A stretch of 64,000 nucleotides of DNA. It comes from Miscanthus floridulus. Lineage: Eukaryota > Streptophyta > Magnoliopsida > Poales > Poaceae. Shown one piece after another: positions 34,740 to 45,930 of the stretch. Each line of letters opens with the position of its first letter. The stretch's first letter is position 1. The position numbers and the translations under genes were made by a program. The notes under the pieces are model-generated. The model ran no database searches. It had not been told where the DNA came from and was given only the letters and a program-made list of their open reading frames with translations. The DNA is taken from assembly GCF_019320115.1 (NCBI RefSeq), contig NC_089584.1, forward strand, positions 52,821,633 through 52,885,632. Reading direction: 5' to 3'.

Positions 34740-34781
34740 TGCTTTTGTGTGTGTGTGTGGGGTGGGGGGGGGGGGGGGGGG
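34740..34781. repeat. (GT)n followed by a poly-G run
   Basis: 'gtgtgtgtgtgtgg' then 'ggtgg' then about 20 G. A 'cctggttccgccactg' string follows; its reverse complement CAGTGGCGGAACCAGG resembles the end of hAT-like elements, but no partner end is visible. Confidence 0.8.
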
Positions 34782-34898
34782 CACGGCCCTGCGTGCCCCT
34801 GGTTCCGCCACTGCAAACATGGTTTCTAGCGTAGGGAGATTGTCTGATTTTGAATTCTTTAGAGTTGACATCAATGCCAAACTGACTTCAAATAGGCT

Positions 34899-35104
34899 CT
34901 ATTTGGATCCCTCAACTAACGACTAGTTAGCTAAACTTTAGTTCTAGAGGATCCAAACAGAAGAACTTGTGAGTATGCTAAAGTTTAGCCAAAGCTCCAA
35001 CTAACTGTTAATTCACTAGCCCATAAAACACAACTATTAGGGGCCAACAAATAATTCTTATCTATAGAACCCAACAATTAGTTCAAGATCCAAACATACG
35101 GACT
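34899..35104. mobile_element. MITE remnant with TTTGGATC termini
   Basis: Left 'tatttggatccctcaacta' and right 'tagttcaagatccaaacata' are imperfect inverted repeats. An extra 'ggatccaaacag' at 34950 forms a smaller hairpin with the left end. This is typical of non-autonomous grass DNA elements; the target duplication is unclear. Confidence 0.5.
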
Positions 35105-35774
35105 AACAACTAGTTAGCTCCACGGAGCAGCCATAGGCACCTGGCTCCTAATTTTTATGCAACAGCATTGTGTTGGATGATTTTGCCTGCACACGTCATG
35201 AGTTCACAGCTTTTCCCTATGTATTGAACCAAACAGCCCCTCGGCGCTGACTACTGAAATTGTAACAATCCTTCCACCCTAGAAAAAATTGTGGGAAATT
35301 GGAATTCTAAAGGCCCCTTGTTAGAAAATCGAAATTTCCTCTAGGAGACAAATTTTTCATCAAAACTTGTTACTTCTCATCAAAAAAGGCCATTAGGAAT
35401 TTTGTTACAATTCTAGAGAGACATCGAGACAGACTGTTGAACATTTGTAACATCTGAATTCTGAGATGAGTGTTGAACAGTTGTAAAGAATGGTTCGATG
35501 GGTTGAAGGGTTGAAGCCATGGAAACAATTAACAAGTATCGGAGTCAATGAGATGGTACAATGCTTTCATGAGTTAACAAAAGAGAATAGAAGGCAACTT
35601 ACGTACATGCCACACCATGATGCAATGCTTTACATGATTTAACAGAAGAAAACAAAAGATAGCCAAAAACTGCAGTATGAGCAACCAACATTCCACTTCA
35701 AATCCGTCATCATTTCTTTTATGTATCGGTATATTCATCTTTAATCACAAGTAGTTAGCGACATCACATGAAAG
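35105..35774. other. No gene seen; 3' flank of copy B
   Basis: AT-rich sequence downstream of the copy B stop codon (35775). It probably contains its 3' untranslated region, but no poly(A) signal could be assigned with confidence. Confidence 0.5.
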
Positions 35775-38700
35775 TTAGAGATTGCTGAGACCAAGGAACT
35801 CTGTAAAGCTCGGATACTTGGGCTGCCATCCGAGCTCTGCCCGAGTTTTGCAGTTCTCCATCCTCTTCCCCAGCGGACCATCAGTCCCTGCAGCATGAAG
35901 ATGTATATGTTAATTAAGAGTGCAAATGATTTAATGGGAATTCATGAAAGCAGCCAGAATGCTAGTATATGACTGACTAACCAGTGAAGCCCTGAAACTG
36001 TGTGTCAAATTTCCCGCTTCTGTTGACACGGTCCATAATATCTAGCCTGCAGCATCAAAGTTGTCAGCACACAAGTATTTGCAGCAAAATCGTTGTTGGT
36101 GGGAAGAAAGGAAACTGAAGAAGATGAACTTTGGCAGTGACCTGGAAAGAGGCTCATTGTCACAGCCCACAAAGATGCGGCTCCGTAATCTCTTTTTCAT
36201 GATGGCAATTGCAAGAGAGGCTGCATCCTGTAAATAACATAAGGCAGAAAATTGTAAATGCAAAACACATAAACATACATCCTGACATATTAATCAGATA
36301 GATGTAATCAAGAAAGGATAGATGTAATCAAGAAAGGGATCTAGTCATATCAGTGCAATGGTTGAATTTTTTTAAAAGAAAACTTAGTATCTACAGTATG
36401 GATACATGTTTTGTTAAATGGGGGGATAACACAAATTAACACTTCAGAGTACATGTTGCATCCAAGGCTATGCTCTAAATTGGTAACTACGGATTCAGAT
36501 TTACCCCAAACATCTAGCGTACAATCCACTAGTCCATGTTATGATACAACCATAAATAAGTACCAGCGCTTACTTCATAATGTATCAGATTGAGTATATG
36601 ATCAGGACGCACATCCAAGGTTCCTTTTGACAACCAGTAAACATGAGGACCTCGATCTGATTTGTAATGGAAGTCAAGGAATATTGCATCAGTTCTGCCC
36701 AATTTATTCAGTAGGAATCAGGCAATGTTTATATCTAAGAAGTAAGAACACTAAGGTTGGAAGCCAAAAAAATCATGTCAGTGAGGATATGTAAAGTCCT
36801 ACTAGCCTAAGAACACAGCCCCCTGCCTCAAGGACAACATTTTCAGCTTTTAGAAGCACATCAGTACGAGGGCTCTGACCAATCGGTACACAAGGAGAAT
36901 CCTACACAAGCAGAAAAGAATATAAAGGTTAAATGAAATCAAGAAAGACAGAGCTGGTGCTGGAAGTCTGGAAAATTGTTGCAAAGCCCAAGCAAATAGA
37001 TGAACATTGAAAAGTGGAACAACCACAAAACAGCATGTTACCAGCCTGAAAACCAATCTTTTTTTCTTGTTTAATGTTCAGTTTTTTTTTCTATATGAAT
37101 CCCCAAACGTTTCTGTTTGCAATATTAGCAGAAAATAATAGTGCAATACCGCATATACTACCAACAAAAATGGAGTGGATTTTGCACCCACAAAGTTCAG
37201 GAGCCAACAAAAGACTATAATTCTGCACTTGTATGCTGCATAATACAAACCTCATAGGACTAATACCTCACTGCAGAATCCATTGTCACTGCAGTCATAC
37301 ACGGCAGTACTCGAGGTGAATAGGAAAGAGCCTTCTCCATTCCAATTCGTAGCTGCTACTCTGCACATGTCATCTGGTATAAGGATGTCTTACATGTCCT
37401 TGGGACCTGACACTAGTAGGTTTAAAGTGTAAGACAGAGCAAGGTATATTTGACTGCAAGGACACTTGAACCATTCATCAATGTTTTTTCCACACTTCTT
37501 ATACATCAATTGCCTGAAACGACACTCCTTCCAGTCATTGGCATCCTGTAAGTTTCCACCATGATGTTGAGTTCAGGAGAGAGGGTAATCGGGGTATGGT
37601 GTGCTGCCTGGGCTTAGAGGGATGCCATAGCAGGAGGTCGGCAACCAGCAGTGGCAGGTGGTGAGTCCGCAGCATCGATGAGTGGGTGGGGAAGCCCCGA
37701 CCACAGGCAGCAGAGGACTGGTCGATTGGAAAGAGCCAGGTGGCTATGGGGTCATGTGGTGTCAGAAAGCAGGCATAGATCCGTGGCAGAGATACTGCCC
37801 GTGGCACGAGGGGGCTGGCATATCATCTCATTCATGCAACATTGACATTTCATCCAAAGCCTTGCAAAGTTCTATGTGTTTTTATTATCTAACTCATCAC
37901 AAAGTCTTGTCGGATTATAAAAGATTACCAACTTGTACTAAATTAGTAAATTCAATTAAAGTTTAAACAAAATTCAATAAGAGAATAAATGCCCAAAGCC
38001 GTAGAAATCCAAGGTATAAAACATTTATGCACTATTTTCTAGATGCATGTTACCCAGAAGCCAATCATGCATTAGAACATCTCCAAGAGTTTTCAAAACC
38101 CACTCCCAATCTTGATTTTTGGCAAGATTGAAAAAAATGCTCTCCAACAACTCTGTATCTCATCTCCCAATCTTTCCGCACTTGGGAAAATCAATCCAAT
38201 CGCGCAGAAATATACACGCACGGAAAATCGATTGACCAATCTGGAAGTGGAAGGATGTGAGGAAGAATAAGGAGTAAGGACAAAGTTACCAATGCAAATG
38301 TACAGAGAGAAAAAAGTATAAAATTGGTTGGGATGATTTGGAAATAGTCCGAGATTCCTGATGCAAAATTGTCTTTTATATTTTAGGAGTGAGATTTTGG
38401 AAATGGTAGGAGAAACCCAACAAATGTGCTCCTAACTTTTTTATCCACTTGGAAAACTCATTGATTTACCATTTTTATTTTTGGAACTATTGGAGATGCT
38501 CTTACAACTTTCAACTATGGACTACGGAGATCTCTAATCTAAGAGCAGGGGATGGAGATGGAGCTGAGGAAAGGAAAGAACTTGCAACGAGTTTCAATTT
38601 TTTTTTTCTGGCATACAACATGAATAAAGGAGGCAATTATGATTGAAAGCTTACAATTATTTACCTCAGATCACCAGCATAATCCTCCGAACGATATGGT

Positions 38701-39886
38701 GGAGCACAGAAAATAACATATGGAAATTTTGGACCCGGTACGGACCCCTTCAAGGAGGGAATGATACCAATGTCAGTCAATTCACTGTGATGATCTGTGG
38801 TTGCAGTCTGGCCATAAACCTTGCAACCTGGATATTCCTATAAGGCAAGCTCTTAATTAGACTAAGCTTTACAGTATTTGACCCGTTAAGAAATTTAAAT
38901 TTACAATCAGTACTATAATGATAATGTAAAGAAGATATCACAAGGACACGACACTCCACCAAAAGATGATTAGGTTAAGATTTGCCAGAATCACAGTGCT
39001 GATGGTACTTTGCAGTACCACTAAAGAAATGTTAGCAGATATGGAAAATAAATGATTGATTTTTATTTTTATAGGCAGTGACTTGTAGTTAACTGAATGA
39101 AAACAAAATTAATTGCAGCAACTATCTCCTACCCTTTAGTTCAAAATATCCGATTATTAACAAGTATTATTTCTATATGCATGTAGTTCAGAATTGCACT
39201 ATTCTTACAACACTTCAGTTTTATTTGGTGACTGGGCGGTAAAAAAAAGTATTATCAGGCGACATTCCTTCGTTTCGAACTCAACGTGGCCTAGCTTAGA
39301 ACAGGACAAATTGAATAATAATTAATAAAAGCAATATATGTGTCCAATGCCCGTTGGTAAGTTGTTGACGAGTTGCGCTCAACAGAGGGGCGACGTTGAT
39401 AATCTACATCAGATTCAATGAGTAGCAACCTGTTTCCACATCTCGGCGACGATCCGGCCGAGCACGCCCGGCCCAACGATGAGCAGATCGTTGTTGCCGA
39501 TGCCCTCGGGCGAGAGCGAGCTAACCGCTGCATCATCACCCGATACTCCTGCCATCATGCAACGGGGAAATAATAATTACACGAGAACAGAACAGGAGTC
39601 GGTCAATCAGGCGAATTCCGGAAGAGGCGCCAGTGGGCGGCGGCATTGGGTAGACGGAGGGTTTACCGATGGAGGAGGAATCGGCGGCGGTGGACATCGC
39701 GGCGTGGCGGCGCGGGCGGGAGACGCGGACGCTCGGGCTTGGAGTGGGGCGGGGGGCAAAGAGGGCGGAGGCGGCGGCGACAGGTGCGGCAGCGTGGAGA
39801 TAGGGAAGAGACGTTGATTCGTGGAAGTGGTTGTGGGAGTGGAGTTGGGCAATAGGAAGCGGTAGCAGTCGTGCGGCTCCGCCCAT
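35775..39886 (-). CDS. NAD(P)-binding Rossmann-fold protein, YeeZ-like SDR, copy B
   Basis: Nine exons, high to low: 39886-39667, 39548-39430, 38837-38665, 37360-37267, 36901-36791, 36663-36574, 36227-36142, 36046-35982 and 35887-35775. This gives 1071 nt and 356 aa with no stop. Exons 3-8 have exactly the lengths of copy A (173, 94, 111, 90, 86 and 65). The N-terminus MGGAARLLPLPIAQLHSH..RRHAAMSTAADS is Ala/Pro/Arg-rich and acid-poor, like a plastid transit peptide (inference); an internal ATG at the MSTAAD position could give a shorter cytosolic form. The dinucleotide-binding loop VGPGVLGR (GxGxxG, residues 99-104) is followed by VYGQTATTDHHSELTDIGI, VIFCAPP, FTSSTAVYD, VLRLVGLY, HVYWLSKGTLDVRPDHI and GCDNEPLSR. 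The C-terminus is [15 protein letters not shown]. Intron 5 is AT-AC. It is upstream of copy A in the same direction; having no transposon in coding-proximal introns it is the better candidate for full function. Confidence 0.92.
36664..36790 (-). other. U12-type AT-AC intron 5 of copy B
   Basis: 127 bp. Starts ATATCCTCAC after the Tyr codon of VGLY, carries branch site TTCCTTGAC and ends ..TTCCATTAC, nine bases after the branch motif. Joining gives GLY-KSDRGPHVYWL in frame. The branch-to-acceptor spacing and both splice signals fit the minor spliceosome. Confidence 0.92.
38075..38501. mobile_element. Tourist-like MITE in intron 3 of copy B
   Basis: 427 bp, flanked by 3 bp TTA duplications (38072-38074 and 38502-38504). 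Termini are 'gaacatctccaagagtt' and, from the other side, 'gagcatctccaatagtt'. TTA duplications and GAGCATCTCCAA ends are typical of PIF/Harbinger-derived Tourist MITEs. Intron 3 of copy A lacks it. Confidence 0.8.
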
Positions 39887-40440
39887 GCCGATGGCGTGGC
39901 GGCGTCTCGTGGACGGTGGAGAAATGGAAAAGCCCAGGCCAGGGGGCGTTTTGTTTTGTACACGCCGTTCCTGTGCTACTGGAACGCGGATCCTATACGT
40001 TATCCGATGGCCATAGGCGTTGGGGGTTGTTTTGATTCCCACAGCCAATTCTGAGCGCACCTCTGTTCTATTAGCATACGGTGCATCGTATAAGAATCTA
40101 GAGTAACTAGCCAAATGGAAGAAAAAAAAACTATCAAACATAACGAAAAATAAAGACAAAAATAGCAAGTGTCTATTTATGTTTTACATATTCTATAAAA
40201 TTAAAATCTATAATTTGTGCTATTCATGATGACCATGACATTCGTAATATGAGTTAATGTTGGCAATGACATGATAATATTCTATTAACCGTATATTGAA
40301 TTAAAATAAAACCATTTTATTTGTTTTCTCTTGTTGCAAAGAACAAAAATATTGAGGTAAATATATCAAACTTTACTTTTCATACTCTCTGTGCGCTGGT
40401 ACTAACTAAATATTGAGTTTCCAGACTAACTATTGAGGAC
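39887..40440. other. Promoter side of copy B
   Basis: Sequence upstream of the copy B ATG on the minus strand: about 150 bp moderately GC-rich, then AT-rich. No motif can be assigned with confidence. Confidence 0.45.
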
Positions 40441-41605
40441 CAAAAGAACATGAAACGGTCAGGCTAGCGTCTGGACGTCCGGCCCTAGGCCCGCGTTCAT
40501 ACGCAGCTCCCCACACCTGCTCTGTGCCGCACGCCCCGCCCCACTCGAATTCCGCGCCGCTCGAACGACTCGTCCCACCCACACCCCTTGCCCCCCACGC
40601 GAGCCCACGCCGCCTGAACATCACCAGCATCGAGAAGAGGAGAAGACACTTAGGCGAGGCAGCAGAAAGGCGAGGAGGGAAATGCAACACCCGATCTACT
40701 TTTTAAACATCCAAATAAACATTTGCAACATAAGTTCGAAATAGTTAAAACACTTGCAACATATCTCTGAAACACTTGTAAAAACACCTGAAAACGCTTG
40801 AAAAAACCATTGCAAAATATATGCAACATCCATATATAAATACATGTAACATATGTGTGAAACAGATGCAATATCCAGATAAACACACTTGCAAACATAC
40901 GTCTGAAAACAGATGAAATATTTAGAACAGACGCTTAAAACATACGTGTATAGTTATTACAACATATGCAACATCTCGATCTAGTTTTGCAACGTCCATA
41001 TGAAACACTTGCAATATACCTCTGAAATATTTAAAACATTTGAAACATACACTTGCAATATATGCTTTCCAGTGCAACATCTAGGCTCGTTGACGCGGAG
41101 CTCAACGCTAGCTCGGAGCTCGATGCCGCGGAGTCAAGCAGGGGGATGCTAGTGGGTGGGCGGCTGGGCGTGGCCCCAAAGAGCGGCTACACCGCTCCCG
41201 GCGACAAGACGAGCAGGCACGGTCCCCGCGGTATGCTGGAGAAGGGGAGGCGGTGGGCGTGCGATCTCGGGAGCCTGCTGCTAATGTTGCTTCTCCTCCA
41301 TCGGCGGCGGAGAAGGAGGAGGGATGGTGAGAGCGGGAGACGGCGATGGTGCGGAGCCGAGGCAGAGGATGGAGAGGAGCAGGAGCAGGGAGAAGAGCGA
41401 GGTCGGGGAGAGCACGAGGAGCAGCAACAGAATGGGAAATCGGCATCCTGTTTTTTTAGATGAAGAAGCCATGAGAGGAGCATTAGGAGAGCATGCATAT
41501 TGGGCGGAAGAGGCACGGATGTCACGGACGGGAGTGGGGATCCGTGTCCATCCATCCAGACACCTTGAGGAGAGCATTATTGAATCTGTAATTCTAGCAT
41601 TCGAT
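40441..41605. repeat. Dispersed grass repeat with degenerate GCAACAT units
   Basis: Begins 'cggtcaggctagcgtctgga' near 40456. From 40710 to 41080 it holds about a dozen degenerate units of 'cttgcaacatatctctgaaa' type, about 20-30 bp each. A GC-rich part (41090-41430) follows, ending near 'ggatccgtgtccatccatcc' at 41540. I recognise this pattern as a common grass non-autonomous DNA element, possibly Mutator-like, but cannot place termini or a target duplication. Open frames inside are compositional. Confidence 0.55.
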
Positions 41606-42936
41606 TAAAATAGACAAGAAGTTAGTTGTCGATGTTTCAAGAATTAGTATCTATCCACAAAATTCTGATGGAAGATCTCTATCGATTTTACACATGCCAA
41701 CCTTTCCTAGATGGAATTATAAAGATACATATTTAGATGGGATTAGACAATAAAGTGCTCAAGCTTTTGGTTTATGGTTTGATTAGTTGGAACTTCGGTG
41801 ATCCATAAAAGAATAATCTTGGTTTTTCAAGAAGAAACTACCGGTGTGTAGGGGAGAAAAATAGAAAACAGAAATGCACCGATAGAAAAAAGGAAAAAAA
41901 GAAAAACAGAAGTGGACGGACAGAACGAAAAACAAAGAAAAAACGGAAAGCAGAAACTCACGCCACGAAAAAAGGGAGAAAAATAGACTCTAGAATTCCA
42001 TACGGGAAAGGGAGAAAAATAGAAGCTGGGATTCCGTACAGGAGATGGGAGGTGACCGAAATAAAAGAATTAGAGAAACGGAAACACTTTTCTTAATTCT
42101 TTATTCCTTTTTTTTTCTTAATTTTTTTCTCTCCTTTTTCTCCTCACACGTGTCTCTTTTCCTTTATTTGTCGATGGAGAAGGGATATTTGTCTCATGGA
42201 TGGATACGGAGCTGACGACAGCCAACTGAAAAACAAAACGAAACATGACACAAACACGGCATAAGGAGCCAGAAAAAAATTGATAACCAAAAAAATTAAG
42301 GCAGAAATTTTGTCTTTCTAATATTATATTATATATATTATTGGTGTATAGAAGACGTGTCCGTGTCTTACAGCGAAACTCAATAATTTTATAATTGGAC
42401 TCCATGTCAGTTTAGACGTACGCTATTCTAACTCGTATGGGCACATGTTATATGTATAAGTCTGGACGGAAGAAACTCTTTATTGTCCGGTAGTTAGAGA
42501 ACGACAAACCAAAAAAAAAATGGATGGACAAAAATGGCTAAAATTTCGCCTCTTTATTATTAGGTATAGATTAACTGGATAGTTATTCTTGTTATAGTAA
42601 ATTCTCTCATTCATGAACATATTTTATGGTTAGCCGCTGAGTAAGAATATGTATATCGTATGTTGCTAGTAGCATTAAAACTCAAAGAATTTGTAATTGA
42701 CTTTGGCTTTCGAACGCGATGTGCAGAATTATGATGTGTATAATGAAGATCATTAACAACATAAATATTAGCCGATGCAACATATCTACTATCATTATGA
42801 CTAGCAACACCAACATGAGAGTTCATAAAACTTGTAAAATAGTAATTAGAATCATGTGATGTATTTGTAAGATGTATCTTGGGGTAATTGTAGTAGTATA
42901 GATGTCCAACACCTTGGTACTTCATGATTTAGATCC
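41606..42936. other. AT-rich intergenic DNA with a purine-rich tract
   Basis: No gene seen. 41870-42110 is an A/G-rich tract with repeated 'gggagaaaaatagaa' segments (41846, 41968 and 42010). Confidence 0.5.
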
Positions 42937-44144
42937 TGTCACAACCCAAAGTCATTTCAAATGAAACCTTACTCGAGAACCTCCTTGATAACCTTACACA
43001 GTCCCTCTTAACCCACAAATCACCTCATCATTATCTCTGAAAGGTTCCTAGCACTCTCTACTGGGGCAAGGACTCCAAATTCGCCAATTAACCTTATTGG
43101 TTCTCCCCAATCAACCCAAGTCAACTAGGAGTCAACCCTAGTCAATCGGTAGTTGACTTTGAAAACAGACTCGAGGAATATGGCTAGGTGACCCTCCCAA
43201 TCTCTTTGAAGGTGATTATCAACACCTAAAGCAAACCAATGTCCTTAATGCCCAACCCTTCCTAAATCAAATTCTCCAAATTCAGTGTTTTAGTAGAACA
43301 TTCTGTTGTCTCAGCGGATAGTCCGCCAGACCAATTATCTAGCAGAATCAATTTTGATGAGATGTCCATCTCTCTCCCCCTAAGTCCCACATGTCAGCAC
43401 GAAATGGTAAGGATAACCAGCAGAATCTGCCCAACTCCACTCACTCTCACACCCACCCATCGACTCCCCACTCTCTCCCTCCCTCTTTACACATGAAGAA
43501 CAAGGATGAACTAGAGAGACAAAGGAGGAGAAGAAGAGAAGGAACAAAAAGAAAAGAAGAAGAAGAAGATCAAGGAAGAGCTTAGCTCCACCATGTCATG
43601 GTGAGGATGGACACCTCCATCTCCTTCTCCACCTATGGTGAGCTCAAGATCACTCTCTCCTCATTTCTTGAAATCATTTCCCCCAACTCTAACTCTTGGT
43701 TTCTCTATGCATGGGTGCAAGATGAAGTTTGGTAGTTACCCATCATCTCAAGTGTAAGCCCAAGATCATCTCTAGCTCAATCATCTCATGAGTCTCTTGG
43801 ATTCTCTCTTATGCATTTCTATGGATTTTTGCAAGAAAATCATGAAGAAGCCTAAATTCATGTCTTTTGCTTGGAAGCAAGGATGAGCAAGAGCCGATGT
43901 CTTATCTTGGTGGCCTAGAGGTCACCCCATCTCAAAGATAAGCTGCCATGCCCAAGTTCATGAATTTATCTCTCATTTCTCATGATTTATTGCCAAATCA
44001 CTAGATGCACTTGCTAACTAAAGCTTAAAACCTAACAATCACTAGTCCTGTATGTTACCTAAACACCCCTAGAGACCCCCTGCACATGCATGGTAAGCAT
44101 CATCCACAAACTAGAGTTTATCACTTATGAACACAATTAACAAT
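42937..44144 (+). mobile_element. LTR-like fragment
   Basis: Starts TGTCACAACCCAAAG, a common Gypsy LTR start, and continues as non-coding sequence with a pyrimidine-rich stretch (43430-43500) and a purine-rich stretch (43500-43580), as in the transcribed part of long grass LTRs. It ends where a CACTA terminus begins. No internal domain or second LTR is present; assignment rests on end sequence and composition only. Confidence 0.4.
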
Positions 44145-44394
44145 CACTACTAGAAATATCCATTTCTATGACGAATAGATCTCATCACTGAAGGAGCCCA
44201 ATTCGTCATAATTTTAGTTTTATGACGAATTTATGACGAAAAATGGTTCATCATAGAAGTCGCATCACACTTGCACATCTATGACGAATCTGACAAAATC
44301 GTCATAGAAGTGTCTTGATCTGTGACGAAAAACAGACCATCATAGAACTATTTTGGCATACGTGGCAGGGGGCTACCACACTGTGGGCGCTTTC

Positions 44395-44875
44395 GTTGGA
44401 GATGCTTTCCACGTGTACATGCTATAGCCTACGTGTACATGCTATAGCCGATTGCATTTGAGATGGTTCGGGTATGTGTCACCTTCTTATTACACAATGT
44501 GGCCATCTCTGGTTCTTACAAGTATCAGATTCTTATTGGACCATGTGTCGGGTCCCTGTTGTTCCACATGTTAGTTTTCTATTGGCACACATGTCATGTT
44601 GCGGTTGGATCACGTGTCACTTCTTCATTGGACCATGTGTCGTATTTTTATTAGTCCACGTGGCCGTTTCTTATTCGACCACGTGTGATGGTGCTGTCTG
44701 TCCACGTTTTGGCCATGTGGCTTCACGACTTTCTTCCATGTGTTGGATTTTAATAGCCTATGTGTCGAGTCCTAGCTATTGCACATGTCATACACTGGTT
44801 CATCCACGTGTTGCATTTTTATTTGATCACGTGGCCTGTCCTAGTTCTACCACATGGAGTACAATCAATTCATCA
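44395..44875. repeat. Array of about 30 bp units with CACGTG/CATGTG cores
   Basis: Around fifteen degenerate units such as 'ttggaccatgtgtcgtattt' and 'ttagtccacgtggccgtttc', each with one (C)CA(C/T)GTG(T/G)C core, in the subterminal part of the CACTA fragment. It starts with a perfect doubling of 'ctacgtgtacatgctatagc' (about 44410 and 44432). The regular spacing suggests protein-binding sites, by analogy with TNPA sites of En/Spm (inference). Confidence 0.75.
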
Positions 44876-45074
44876 TAGAAGTAATTTGAGATCATCACTA
44901 CTGCATAGATTGAGTACATAACTATTTAGCCTAGCAATCAAATAACAACAATTAACATTTCACATGTCAGCAGTGAACCACTAATAGAGTATCACCATAT
45001 CAAACCAGCATACGAGTCTTCACATCAAACCGGCACATGAGTCCACACATCATACCACAAATGTTCACTGCATC

Positions 45075-45470
45075 AGGCCACGGGAGTTGAAGACTAAGAG
45101 TTACCAGAAGAGCTAAAGTGCGTGCATAGCTTACGGAGATTGTTGTACTCCTCCTATTGCCGTTTCTTGTATTCCTCAAGCTCCCTTTCAATCTTTTTTG
45201 TCTTTATCTTCAGTTCATCCACTTGATCAACAAGGGTAGCAAAACTTTCCTGTTTAGCAGCAAGCTGTTTCTGAAGCATTCTCTCTACTGATGTCTCTGT
45301 TCTGGTGGAGCTTGTCTGGATACCAGCATTCTTCAAAAAAGGTTGTTGCCGCTTCCATGGGAGGGGGCCTTGCCCTAATAGATGTAGAGGACCTTGCAAA
45401 CAACATCAGCACTAGTCATTGGTTGCTGCCCATCAGCAACATGTTCTGCTTACATAGTTTTCATACCTTC
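45075..45470 (-). pseudogene. C-terminal exon of a CACTA (Ptta/En-Spm) protein
   Basis: Minus strand, about 45399 down: 'LLGQGPLPWKRQQPFLKNAG' then a coiled-coil-like stretch 'ERMLQKQLAAKQESFATLVD' and 'ELKIKTKKIERELEEYKKRQ', one in-frame stop near 45157, and the tail NNLRKLCTHFSSSGNS before a stop. The Gln/Glu/Lys-rich heptads and position next to a CACTA terminus fit the Ptta/En-Spm plant transposase group; no catalytic part is present. Confidence 0.6.
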
Positions 45471-45567
45471 TTGTGAAATTCAATGAGTAAAACATTAGAT
45501 TACAGATAATGTAAGATGACTTCAATTGAAAATCCATGAGATTGATTCGTAACAAGTAATGCATAAG

Positions 45568-45930
45568 TGTTGACAGAATATCGTCGGTAGTCCTCTAAGG
45601 GGTATCCCACGAAGGTAGATTGATCGGCAGAGATACGTGTAATCGAGAATAAGAAGGCAACAGAGACACACAAGTTAGACATGTTTAGGCCGTCAGTATG
45701 ACGTAATACCCTACTCCCATGGTCTGTTGGATTGTATTGGCTATCATATGATATTGCGTGTATTTGGAGGGGGTCCCTGCCCGCCTTATATAGTCCGGGG
45801 GCAGGGTTACAAGTCAGTTAGATCTAGGAGATAACCAGAAAGTAATAATAGATTACAGGAATCATAGGATCATACGTATCCTAATAGATCTCATAGTATC
45901 TTCAGGATATCTTTCCAGTGTCTTACAGGA
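45568..45930 (-). repeat. 3' LTR of the second Tat element, truncated
   Basis: Starts TGTTGACAGAATATCG on the plus strand, shares the 'cctgcccgccttatatagtc' core with the first element's LTR, and breaks off near 45930, where coding sequence of the antisense gene's C-terminal part begins directly. Confidence 0.7.

Larger units (their letters stand above)
44145..45567 (-). mobile_element. CACTA element fragment (second family)
   Basis: A terminus CACTACTAGAAATATCC at 44145 is followed by subterminal 'tctatgacgaat' and 'tcatagaa' motifs in both orientations to about 44345, a long CACGTG-type repeat array, and a minus-strand transposase-like C-terminal exon at 45470-45075. The right side is cut by the LTR of the second Tat element at 45568, so the rest of the element is missing from the window or elsewhere. 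Confidence 0.8.

Noticed and set aside
43391..43585. Lys/Arg/Glu-rich plus-strand frame
   Set aside because: Purine-rich leader-like sequence in an LTR-like fragment; low complexity and no domain.
44145..44875. Regular short repeats considered as a CRISPR-like array
   Set aside because: Units are degenerate and contiguous, without unique spacers, in eukaryotic nuclear DNA next to a CACTA terminus.
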